Part shown: positions 54,816 through 62,782 of the stretch, piece after piece | Layout of the letters: the number at the start of each line of letters is the position of its first letter | Numbering within the stretch: position 1 is the first letter of the stretch | Assembly: GCA_937864925.1 (NCBI GenBank) | Contig: CALMFH010000155.1 | Location: 1 to 64,000, forward strand | DNA length: 64,000 nucleotides | Direction of reading: 5' to 3' | Source: an uncultured Alphaproteobacteria bacterium | GTDB lineage: Bacteria > Pseudomonadota > Alphaproteobacteria > Rhizobiales > Ancalomicrobiaceae | The notes under the pieces: generated by a model | Databases searched by the model: none | What the model was told of the DNA's origin: nothing | The model's input: only the letters and a program-made list of their open reading frames with translations | Position numbers and translations under genes: made by a program

Positions 54816-55933
54816 GCCTCGTCCTCCCGATCCCATCCCATGATCATCATGCCACCGCGGGCGGCGAGCAGCAGCAGGCCGCTGCCGATCAGGGTCGCCG
54901 ACTTGGCGAGGAAGGTCATGTCGCGCCCGTAGTACCAGAGCACCAGGAAGGCCGGCAGCGACAGGATGCCGATCACCCGCATCGGCAGGTCGTGGCGGGC
55001 GTGACCGACGGTGAGCAGCAGCAGGGCGAAGATCACTCCAGGTGCACCGGCGAAGCCGAGGGCGGTCACGCCGAGCGCGGCGGCGGCGAGTGGCGGTCGG
55101 GCGAGGCGATCGAGACCCCCCGCCGCCCAGGCGATGCAGCCGACCAGGGCGGCGGTGAGGATCGCCTCGATCGGCCGGGGATCGAGCACCTGGCGCGCCA
55201 TCGAGAAGGCGCCGTCGTGACCGATGGCGACGATGGTCGTCACCGTGCCCATGGCACCGAGGGCGGCGAGCCCGATCGGCCGGATCGCGACGGGGACGCG
55301 ATGGGAGAGGAGCAGCGCCCCGGCGATGGCGGTGACGACGGTGAAGAAGATCGTCATCGCCCCGTCGGTCGCCTGTCCGACCGCGGTGCGCGACAGGATC
55401 TCGACCAGGGCGGCGCAGGCCACCGCATAGGGTGACAACAGCCGGTCGAGCGAGGATCCGGTGACGGGATAGGTGACGATGGTGACCGCCGCCAGCGCGT
55501 AGGTCGCCACCCACGGCGTGCGGAAGTCGAAGTGCTCCAACGCTCCGGCGACGAACAGGATCTTGCCGACGGCGAGGGCCGCGAAGGTGGCCTGGGCGAG
55601 GAGATCGCCGGTGATCCCCGCCGTCTCCTCGGATTTCGCCAGGGTGAAGCCGAGCGCGATCGCGCCGGCGATGAAGATGGCGCCCCAGGCCATCATGCCG
55701 GTGCCGCTGTCGAATGAGATCAGCCCGGAGACGGCGAGGAAGGCGAGAAAGAACAGGGTCGCGACGAAGGTGCCGATCGCCGACAGGATCTTCAGATAGA
55801 GAGGCGGCTCGTAATGACGCGCCTCGACGACGACGGCCGCGGCGACCGGGCGGAGTGCCTCGGCGTCGACGAAGCCGGCCTCGCGCCAGCGGGCGAGGAG
55901 GTGGGCGGCTTCGATGGAGTGGCGTGCGGTCAT
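54812..55933 (-). CDS. DUF4401 membrane protein
   Basis: A 373-residue integral membrane protein with about ten spans after a 45-residue cytoplasmic N-terminus. It ends LWYYGRDMTFLAKSATLIGSG, a DUF4401 hallmark. Middle gene of the DUF2157-DUF4401-GDYXXLXY module. One base separates it from the DUF2157 gene. Function unknown. Confidence 0.83.
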   Translation of the reverse strand: MTARHSIEAAHLLARWREAGFVDAEALRPVAAAVVVEARHYEPPLYLKILSAIGTFVATLFFLAFLAVSGLISFDSGTGMMAWGAIFIAGAIALGFTLAKSEETAGITGDLLAQATFAALAVGKILFVAGALEHFDFRTPWVATYALAAVTIVTYPVTGSSLDRLLSPYAVACAALVEILSRTAVGQATDGAMTIFFTVVTAIAGALLLSHRVPVAIRPIGLAALGAMGTVTTIVAIGHDGAFSMARQVLDPRPIEAILTAALVGCIAWAAGGLDRLARPPLAAAALGVTALGFAGAPGVIFALLLLTVGHARHDLPMRVIGILSLPAFLVLWYYGRDMTFLAKSATLIGSGLLLLAARGGMMIMGWDREDEA

Positions 55934-55934
55934 G

Positions 55935-56948
55935 TCAGGCCCCCGTGTCGCGCGCGACGGATCTGAGCCAGGCGACCGCCACTCCGAAGATCCCGAGCGT
56001 GGCGAAGCCCATGATGAACAGGATGCCGACGTCGGTCGACCGGCCGCCCGAGCTCAGCAGTCTGAAGAGCGCGAAATCGGTCAGCACCGCCGCGCCGATC
56101 GCCGTGGCGGCGAGCACGGCGACGTCGGGTCGGAGGCGGCGGTAGACGTACCAGAAGGCGACGAAGACCGTGGGGACCACCAGCATCGCCACGCGGTCCG
56201 CCGTCGCGGCCCGCCCCCAGCGTTCGAGGAGGTCGATGCCGGTGAGTGTCGCCGCCACCAGGATCGGCACGGCGAGATAGAAGCGCGTCCAGCGCGGTGC
56301 CGGCCAGGAGAAGCCGCGTTCGACGAGGAGTTCGCGCGCCACCAGGAAGGCGCCGTCGAAGGCGATGAGGGTGAATTCGCGGCCAGCGCGGAAGTCGGCG
56401 CCCCACGGATGGGTCTGGTCCCACCAGGTGAGGATCGCCACGTTCGCCACCGCCAGCCACACCGCCCAGGCCGCCGCCGACCCGGCGAGCACGGCGAAGG
56501 CCAGGGTGAGCGCCGCCCAGCCGACGAAGAGCTGCCAGGCGTCGGCGCCGGTCTGGTAGATCTGACCGAAGACCGCCAGGAACACGCCGACCAGGATCAC
56601 CGCCGCGCTCGTCGCCGCATCCGTGACGAGGCGGCCGAAGCCGGCGATCGCGACGGCGGCGACCGCCGCGGCGATCAGCAGCGCGATGGCGGCGAGCTTC
56701 ACCAGCGGCGGGATGCGGTCCCAGTTGAAGGCGAAGAAGTAGACGATACCGGCGAGCGTCAGCGACATGCCGAGGACGGTGACGAGGCGCGACACCCAGA
56801 GGCCCCATCGCCGCGGCGGTTCGATCAGGTCGAGGGCGAAGTCACGAGCGGCGGGCGAGACCAGGCCGCGCGCCGAGAGGCGGTCGACGATGCGACGGTC
56901 GACGCGGATCCGATCGATCCCCCCGTCGTCGGTTACATCTGCGTTCAT
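55935..56948 (-). CDS. DUF2157 membrane protein
   Basis: A 337-residue protein with a hydrophilic N-terminus (about residues 1-50) and about nine spans, beginning VLGMSLTLAGIVYFFAFNWDRIPPL, which is the conserved DUF2157 start. First gene of the three-gene membrane module. A 71-base divergent region separates it from the gene at 57020. Function unknown. Confidence 0.85.
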   Translation of the reverse strand: MNADVTDDGGIDRIRVDRRIVDRLSARGLVSPAARDFALDLIEPPRRWGLWVSRLVTVLGMSLTLAGIVYFFAFNWDRIPPLVKLAAIALLIAAAVAAVAIAGFGRLVTDAATSAAVILVGVFLAVFGQIYQTGADAWQLFVGWAALTLAFAVLAGSAAAWAVWLAVANVAILTWWDQTHPWGADFRAGREFTLIAFDGAFLVARELLVERGFSWPAPRWTRFYLAVPILVAATLTGIDLLERWGRAATADRVAMLVVPTVFVAFWYVYRRLRPDVAVLAATAIGAAVLTDFALFRLLSSGGRSTDVGILFIMGFATLGIFGVAVAWLRSVARDTGA

Positions 56949-57019
56949 GACGCTCCCCTCGTCTTGTCAGCTGCGACGCGGTTCGCCAGCATCGCTCGGA
57001 AATCGCTCGAGGTCGATCC

Positions 57020-57571
57020 ATGCGCCGCGCCGTTCCGCTCGCCACCACCGTTTTCGCCACCGCAGCTCTCGTCGCGGCCGTCTCACCGGCTCGGGCGCTC
57101 GACTGCTCACTCGCCGCCGGCGTCTATACGCCCGTCGATGCCGACGACGACTGGAGCGCCGAAGAGGGCCGACCCAATTCCTGGGAGATCACCCACGTGG
57201 TGCGCTCGGACGATGCCTCCGATCGTCCCTGGGTGATCCGCCTCACCGAACATCGTCAGAAGCTCTTCGCCGAATTCGCCGTCGCCCATCCACCGGGCTT
57301 CGGCGGCGCCCATGTCTTCATGGTGAGGCGGCCGAAGCCGGGGGGACGGGCCCCGGTGAAGCGCTTCGGAGTGACCGGTGCGCCTTCGGCGACGCTCTAC
57401 TATTTCGGGGACGATCTGAAACGAGTCGACCCCGAATCCGGACCGGCGACGAAGGCGCCGCCGCTCCTCCAGCTTCCCGGCCTCTCCAAGGCCTTCTGGG
57501 ACTGGAAGCGCGACGGCCGCAGGTTCGTGCCGCCGGACGGACTGTGGAAACTGTCCGCCTGCCGTGGCTGA
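57020..57571 (+). CDS. secreted protein of unknown function
   Basis: A 183-residue protein with a signal peptide (residues 1-26, cut after ARA) and two Cys in the mature part (near residues 29 and 181) that could close the chain by a disulfide. It has Trp-rich segments (GRPNSWEITHVV, AFWDWKRDGRR) and no recognised domain. It is divergent from the DUF2157 module and convergent with the paralogue pair. Confidence 0.65.
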   Translation: MRRAVPLATTVFATAALVAAVSPARALDCSLAAGVYTPVDADDDWSAEEGRPNSWEITHVVRSDDASDRPWVIRLTEHRQKLFAEFAVAHPPGFGGAHVFMVRRPKPGGRAPVKRFGVTGAPSATLYYFGDDLKRVDPESGPATKAPPLLQLPGLSKAFWDWKRDGRRFVPPDGLWKLSACRG

Positions 57572-57634
57572 ACTCGGAGGCGGTCCGGACCGGACCATCG
57601 CGGTTCCGGCCCGGTGACCTCGATCGGACTCGGC

Positions 57635-57667
57635 TCGCGAAGGTTCGACGAGGTCGAATCTTCGCGA
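57635..57667. terminator. strong bidirectional hairpin
   Basis: A 15-bp stem with one G-T pair (57635-57649 with 57653-57667; core CGCGAAG...CTTCGCG and TTCGAC/GTCGAA) closes a three-base loop between convergent genes at 57571 and 57676. Confidence 0.6.
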
Positions 57668-57675
57668 AGTCGGGG

Positions 57676-58359
57676 TCAGTTGGTCTCAAGCCGATAGTGG
57701 GCGAGCGAGGTGCCGTTGTTGTGGACCTTGACGGTGAAGGCGCCGGTCCAGGCCGGGGTGAAGCGGCAGTAGGCCGGATCGGTGTCGCGGCAGATCAGGT
57801 GGCCGCCCTCGTCGAACACCTCGAGCATGATCGAGTTGGTGTCGGTGCCGACCGCGGCGATCTCGGCGGTCTGCTTGGCGCGGAACTCCATCGAACGCGA
57901 ATGGATGGTGCGGCCGGTGATCTGGCCGAGGCTGATGATGCCACCGCCGACCCGGCCCTTGGTGGCCGAGGCCTTCACGTCGTCGGCGAGGGCGACGATG
58001 GTCTTGTCGTTCTTCGACAGCGCCTTGGCTTCGTCGAGGAGACCGGCGACCACGTCGGTGGCGGCGACCGCCGGACCGGCGTCGCCATCGGCCTTGCGCT
58101 CCACCACTTTGATGCCGACCGACTGGCGGATCTGGGCGGCGACGATCAGCGACAGCGGATCCTTGTTGGCCCGGCCCCAGTCGGCGAGCTGCGCGGCGAG
58201 GTGCAGCCGCTCGACCGGCAGCGGTTCGGCCGGCTTCGCCGCGTCACGGGAAGCGTTCTCCTTGGACTTGTCGACCGGCGCCGCGGTCTGGGCCTGTGCG
58301 GCGACGGTGAGGGAGAGGCCGGCGGCGACGGCGAGGGGAAGCAGAAGGCGGAAGGACAT
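57676..58359 (-). CDS. secreted paralogue A with PPC-like C-terminal domain
   Basis: A 227-residue protein: signal peptide (about residues 1-24), a helical middle (LAAQLADWGRANKDPLSLIVAAQIR, KNDKTIVALADDVKASATKG) and a C-terminal beta domain with paired Cys (LICRDTDPAYCRF) ending YRLETN, reminiscent of pre-peptidase C-terminal domains. It is homologous along its length to the next gene upstream. The second ATG (58359) is taken as start because GGAG lies seven bases before it; ATG 58365 touches the ribosome site. Confidence 0.75.
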   Translation of the reverse strand: MSFRLLLPLAVAAGLSLTVAAQAQTAAPVDKSKENASRDAAKPAEPLPVERLHLAAQLADWGRANKDPLSLIVAAQIRQSVGIKVVERKADGDAGPAVAATDVVAGLLDEAKALSKNDKTIVALADDVKASATKGRVGGGIISLGQITGRTIHSRSMEFRAKQTAEIAAVGTDTNSIMLEVFDEGGHLICRDTDPAYCRFTPAWTGAFTVKVHNNGTSLAHYRLETN

Positions 58360-58449
58360 CGTCATCTCCTGTCAGCCGATCGATCGCGTCGATCGGACGT
58401 GGTGAGCGGCGGTGGAACCGCCGAACCGGGACGGTGCGGGAAGCACCGA

Positions 58450-59136
58450 TCAGTTGGTGAACATGCGATAGGGGACGGGGGCGGTGGAGCGGTTCTCCAC
58501 CTTCACGTCGAACAGCGCGGTACGCGACGGCATCCAGCCGCAATAGGCGACGCTCGACGGATTGGGGTCGCGGCAGACGAGATTGCCGGCGTCGTCGTAG
58601 ACCGAGACGTGGACGGCACCGGCGCCGGAGAGTTCGACGTAGGCCTCGGCATAGCGCGAGCCCTCGAACTTCAGCTTGCGGTACCAGTCGGTGCCGGCGG
58701 CGCGCAGCGTCGCCCGACTGACACCGGCACCGACCACCAGTCCCTTGGTGGCGGACGAGCGGATGTCGTCGGCGAGAGCCCGGATGGTCTCATCCTTGCC
58801 GGAGAGCGCGACCGCCTCGGCGAGGAGGCTCTCGACCGTCGTCTCCGTGGTGGGCGCGGGGGTGGCGCCGGGCGCGCCCTCCTGGTCCGGCGCGCGGTCG
58901 ACACCCTTGGCACCGGTGCCGGCGCGGATCTCGGCGGCGACGATCAGCGCCAGCGGGTTGCGGTCGGTGCGGCCCCAGTCGGCGATGCGGGCGGAAAGTG
59001 CGAGCCGCCCGAGTGGCGCGGAGGCGGCGACATCGGCAGCGGAGGCCGACGGCGCGCCGATACCGGCGAGGCCGAGGAAGAGGGCCAGGATCGGGCCATG
59101 TCGGAACGCCGATGGCCCTGTGGTCGGATGGTTCAT
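58450..59136 (-). CDS. secreted paralogue B with PPC-like C-terminal domain
   Basis: A 228-residue protein with signal peptide (about residues 1-34), middle segment LSARIADWGRTDRNPLALIVAA and GKDETIRALADDIRSSATKG, and C-terminal domain with LVCRDPNPSSVAYCGW ending YRMFTN. These mirror paralogue A at equivalent places. ATG 59136 has a GAGGA site. The two are 90 bases apart in one orientation and look like an old tandem duplication. Function unknown; possibly an envelope partner of the neighbouring protease or caspases. Confidence 0.75.
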   Translation of the reverse strand: MNHPTTGPSAFRHGPILALFLGLAGIGAPSASAADVAASAPLGRLALSARIADWGRTDRNPLALIVAAEIRAGTGAKGVDRAPDQEGAPGATPAPTTETTVESLLAEAVALSGKDETIRALADDIRSSATKGLVVGAGVSRATLRAAGTDWYRKLKFEGSRYAEAYVELSGAGAVHVSVYDDAGNLVCRDPNPSSVAYCGWMPSRTALFDVKVENRSTAPVPYRMFTN

Positions 59137-59272
59137 CTACGGGTCCTCGTTCGGGAAGGGCGACGCGAGTCGCCGGCATCGCCCTGCTTCGACCGTGATC
59201 TTACAGAAGGCGATCCGTCGGACAATCCTGCCGAGCATGACGATTGCCGTCATCTTCGGCAGGTCGGAATGA

Positions 59273-59332
59273 TTACGGTGAACGTAACGCGGTGAATCCG
59301 GCGAAGCGTCACATAGAAGGGAATGTTCCCTT
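59273..59332 (+). promoter_or_regulatory. candidate operators before the protease gene
   Basis: TTACG-GTGAA-CGTAA (59273-59287) is a short dyad that overlaps a direct repeat GGTGAA (59277 and 59291). AAGGGAATGTTCCCTT (59317-59332) is a perfect 16-base palindrome just before the start codon. They could be sites for the OmpR-type regulator encoded downstream; unproven. Confidence 0.35.
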
Positions 59333-59348
59333 TCGTGAGGTCGCCATC

Positions 59349-60686
59349 GTGAATTCTGCCGATATTCATAGCCGCCGGCCCGTATGGCGGATCGACACGA
59401 CGATACTCCTCCTCGGCGCCTTCGCCACGGGCCTGTTGCTCGGCGGAACGGCTCCGGCCGAACCGGTGACGCCGGATTTCGTCCGCGCCGCGGCGCGCGT
59501 CGACCCCTCCTGCGTCGGTATCGTGTCGCGGGAGAGCGGAACGGCGCGCGATCGCGGCGCCGGCTTCGTGCTCGGGGCCGGTGGTGTGGTGGTCACCGCC
59601 GCCCATGTCGTCGTCGGCGCCGGGCCGATCGCGGTCAGGTTGGCGAACGGCGAGGAGACACCGGCACGGCTCGTCGGGGTCGACGAGGTGGCCGACGTGG
59701 CGGTGTTGCGCATCGACGCCGATCCGCCGGCGATCACCGCGGCGCCGGCCGGTGCGGTCGGGCGGGGCGATCCGGTGGCGGCGATCGGCGATCCGTTGGG
59801 CTATGCCGCGACGCTCACCGTCGGCCATCTGTCGACGGCGGCCCGGCCCTATGGCGAGACGTCGCCCCACGATCTCATCCAACACGATGCGGCGCTCAAT
59901 CCGGGGTCGTCCGGGGGGCCGCTGATCGATCGCGAGGGACGGGTGGTCGGCATGAATCTCGCCATCGCCGACGGCGCGCGTCGTCACGTCGGCATCGGTC
60001 TCGCCCTGCCGATCGCGGTGGTCGAGCGTGTCGCCGGTCGGATGGCCAACGAGGGCTTCGCGCCGCGGCTGCGGCTCGGGTTGCGGTTGCGTGGTGCCGA
60101 GGCGTTGCGCGGGGCGATCCCGAACCTGCCGGCGGGCGTGGTGGTCGAGGCGGTCGAGCCGCGTTCGGCCGCGGCACGAGGCGGTCTCGCGGCCGGTGAC
60201 CTCCTGGTCGCGGCCGACGGTGTCCGCCTCACCGGCGCGCGGGATCTCGCCCGGGCGTTGGAGGCGAAGCGGGTCGGGGATCCGCTGCGTCTCGGGGTGC
60301 GGGTCGGAGACGACGAGCGCGAGGTCATCCTACGGGTCGGCATCGCCGCGGCGAATCCGGAAGAGCCGGCGGTGCCGGAGACGGTCGACCTCGGTCTCGA
60401 CATCGCCGCCGGACGTATCGCCACGGTGCGCCCGGAGGGGCCGGCCGAGAGCGCCGGTCTCGCCGTCGGCGACGAGGTGCTGGCGATCGGGATGCGGCGG
60501 CTCACCGGCGAGGAGGGGTCGTCGGCGGTGCGCGATGCGGAGGCGACCGCCGGTCCCGGCGGGGTGGCGCTGCTGGTGCGGCGCGAGGAGAAGACCCGCT
60601 GGGTGGTGTTGGGGAAGCGCGGACGCCTCGACGGCGACGCGCCTTTCGGCTCCAATGCGGAAGCCCTTTCGAGTCATCTGTTCTGA
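59349..60686 (+). CDS. trypsin-like serine protease with two PDZ domains (HtrA-like)
   Basis: A 445-residue envelope protease of family S1C. It has an N-terminal signal/anchor (about residues 17-38), protease domain with catalytic His in VTAAHVV, Asp in EVADVAVLRID and Ser in NPGSSGGPL, then two PDZ domains (about 245-340 and 355-440). Start is taken as GTG 59349 after GAGG; longer frames lack a site. Next comes a two-component system on the same strand, 21 bases later, suggesting an envelope-stress unit like CpxRA-DegP. Confidence 0.85.
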   Translation: MNSADIHSRRPVWRIDTTILLLGAFATGLLLGGTAPAEPVTPDFVRAAARVDPSCVGIVSRESGTARDRGAGFVLGAGGVVVTAAHVVVGAGPIAVRLANGEETPARLVGVDEVADVAVLRIDADPPAITAAPAGAVGRGDPVAAIGDPLGYAATLTVGHLSTAARPYGETSPHDLIQHDAALNPGSSGGPLIDREGRVVGMNLAIADGARRHVGIGLALPIAVVERVAGRMANEGFAPRLRLGLRLRGAEALRGAIPNLPAGVVVEAVEPRSAAARGGLAAGDLLVAADGVRLTGARDLARALEAKRVGDPLRLGVRVGDDEREVILRVGIAAANPEEPAVPETVDLGLDIAAGRIATVRPEGPAESAGLAVGDEVLAIGMRRLTGEEGSSAVRDAEATAGPGGVALLVRREEKTRWVVLGKRGRLDGDAPFGSNAEALSSHLF

Positions 60687-60707
60687 ACCGGAGCCCCGGA
60701 TACGCCG

Positions 60708-61388
60708 ATGCGTGCGCTGATCATCGAAGACGATGCGGTCGTGGCCGCTCACGTCGCAGGCCTGCTCGTCGGACGCGGTTTCGCGACCGAGATCGTCGCC
60801 GACGGGGCGGAGGGGCTGCGCCGCGCCGCCGCCCGGCCGCACGACCTCGTCGTCACCGACCGGATGCTGCCGGGGCTCGAGGGCCTCGACGTCATCGCGC
60901 GGCTGCGCGATCTCGGAGTGACGACGCCGGTCATGGTGGTCTCGGCGCTCGGACTTGCCGGCGACCGCGTCGACGGGCTGGAGCGCGGGGCCGACGACTA
61001 TCTCGCCAAGCCGTTCTCCGACGACGAGTTCCTGGCGCGCGTCCATGCTCTGTTGCGCCGGGCCCGACCGGAGCCGCATCCGGAGGTGATCCTGGTCGGC
61101 GACATCGAGATCCGGGTGAAGGCGCGCACCGTCCACCGCTCCGGCCGCCACGTGGCGCTGTCGCCGAAGGAATTCGAGCTGCTGCGCTGCCTGGCCGAAC
61201 ACGCCGGCCGCTTCGTGCCGCGCTCGCTGTTGCTGGAGCGGGTGTGGAAACTGCGCTTCGATCCGCAGACCAACGTCGTCGACGTGCACGTGTCGCGCCT
61301 GCGCGGCAAGATCGACGAGGGTTTCGAGGGGTCGGTGATCCGCTCGGCGCGCGGCGAGGGCTACATGCTGGCGGCGGACGAACCGTGA
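60708..61388 (+). CDS. OmpR-family response regulator
   Basis: A 226-residue regulator. The receiver domain has the acidic pair EDD near residue 7, phosphoacceptor Asp in VVTDRMLPG (about residue 51) and Lys in YLAKPF. The C-terminal winged helix has LSPKEFELLRCLAEHAG and VVDVHVSRLRGKID. The stop overlaps the kinase start (GTGA). Confidence 0.92.
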   Translation: MRALIIEDDAVVAAHVAGLLVGRGFATEIVADGAEGLRRAAARPHDLVVTDRMLPGLEGLDVIARLRDLGVTTPVMVVSALGLAGDRVDGLERGADDYLAKPFSDDEFLARVHALLRRARPEPHPEVILVGDIEIRVKARTVHRSGRHVALSPKEFELLRCLAEHAGRFVPRSLLLERVWKLRFDPQTNVVDVHVSRLRGKIDEGFEGSVIRSARGEGYMLAADEP

Positions 61389-62773
61389 AGGCGGCTGCGC
61401 GCGCTCTCGCCGATCTCGCCCGCTCCTCGACCCTGCGGCTGGTCGGGGCGGTCGCCGCGGTGTTCCTCGCTGCGGTGCTGATCCTGGCGGTCGCGGTGTG
61501 GTCGACGGTCTCGGCCTACATCGAACGGCGCATCCTCGACACCATCCGCACCGACCTCGCCGGGCTCGAAGCGGTGTGGCGCGAAAGCGGGGAGGCGGGT
61601 CTCGCCCGGGTGGTCGAGCGCCGCCACGGCGAGACCGGCCCCGAAGGCCATCGCCGGGTACGATTGGTGGTGAGCGCAGCGGGCGACAAGATCGCCGGTG
61701 ACTTCGCCGGCTGGCCCAACGACCTGCCGCCGACGGGCGAGATCGTCCGCTTCCGCGATCCCGACGACGGTGTCGCCTACACCGGCATGGTGCGTCGGGT
61801 CGCCGATGGTCCCGACCTGCTGGTGGCGCACGATCGGGCCGAACACGAGGCGGTGATGGCGAGCCTGATGCGCGATCTGGCGGTGCCGATCACCGCGGCG
61901 CTGGTGATCGCCGTCCTCGTGACCGTCGCCATCGGCCGGCGGCTGCTCGAGCGGGTCGAGCGGGTCAACGCCACGGCGCGGGCGGTGGAGGCGGGCGACC
62001 TCGGGGCGCGGGTCGGGCAGGCCGGCGACGACGAATTCGGCCGTCTGGCGCGCCATGTCGACGCCATGCTCGACCGTATCGCCACGCTGATGCGCGGCGT
62101 CCACCATCTCTCCGATCAGATCGCCCACGAGACCCGCACGCCGCTCGCCCGGCTCAGGGCCCGGCTCGAACGGGCCCGGCGCGAGGCCGAGGCCGATCCG
62201 ACGGCGCGCGGCGCGGTTCCCGCCCTCGACGACGCCATCGCCGAATCGGCCGAGCTCATCGCCGTCTTCTCCGCCCTACTCGACATCGCCCGGACCGAGG
62301 CGGCGGCGGGTGACACGCGTGGCCTCGCCCCGGTCGATCTCGCCGAGGTGGTCGGTGACGTCGTCGATCTCTACGAGGGGGTGGCAGAGGACCGCGGCGT
62401 CGGCTTCGCGGTCACGACCACCGCGGCGGTGGTGCTGGGCGAGCGGATGCTGCTCACCCGGATGCTCGCCAACCTCGTCGACAACGCGGTGAAGTTCTCG
62501 CCTGCCGGCGCCACCATCGACGTCGAGGTGGCGACGAGCGGCAGCGAATTCCGCCTCTCGGTGCGCGATCGCGGTCCGGGCCTGCCCGAGGGCTTCGAGG
62601 CCACCGCCTTCGAACGCTTCACCCGGGCCGAGACGGTGGCGGCGGTGCCGGGCCACGGGCTCGGCCTGCCGCTGGTGCGCGCCGTCGCCCTGCGCCATGG
62701 CATGAAGATCGAACTGCAACATGCCGATCCGGGGCTGCGAGCGACGGTGTGCGCGCCCCTCGCCCGGGCCTGA
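61385..62773 (+). CDS. sensor histidine kinase
   Basis: A 462-residue membrane kinase. Two membrane spans (about residues 17-40 and 168-190) flank a periplasmic sensor domain of about 125 residues. A HAMP domain (about 190-245), the phosphoacceptor His in QIAHETRTPL, and an ATPase domain with N box NLVDNAVKFS and GHGLGLPLVR follow. Start is GTG 61385, overlapping the regulator stop. The periplasmic domain is unlike those I recognise; signal unknown. Confidence 0.9.
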   Translation: MKAAARALADLARSSTLRLVGAVAAVFLAAVLILAVAVWSTVSAYIERRILDTIRTDLAGLEAVWRESGEAGLARVVERRHGETGPEGHRRVRLVVSAAGDKIAGDFAGWPNDLPPTGEIVRFRDPDDGVAYTGMVRRVADGPDLLVAHDRAEHEAVMASLMRDLAVPITAALVIAVLVTVAIGRRLLERVERVNATARAVEAGDLGARVGQAGDDEFGRLARHVDAMLDRIATLMRGVHHLSDQIAHETRTPLARLRARLERARREAEADPTARGAVPALDDAIAESAELIAVFSALLDIARTEAAAGDTRGLAPVDLAEVVGDVVDLYEGVAEDRGVGFAVTTTAAVVLGERMLLTRMLANLVDNAVKFSPAGATIDVEVATSGSEFRLSVRDRGPGLPEGFEATAFERFTRAETVAAVPGHGLGLPLVRAVALRHGMKIELQHADPGLRATVCAPLARA

Positions 62774-62782
62774 CGGTTCGCG

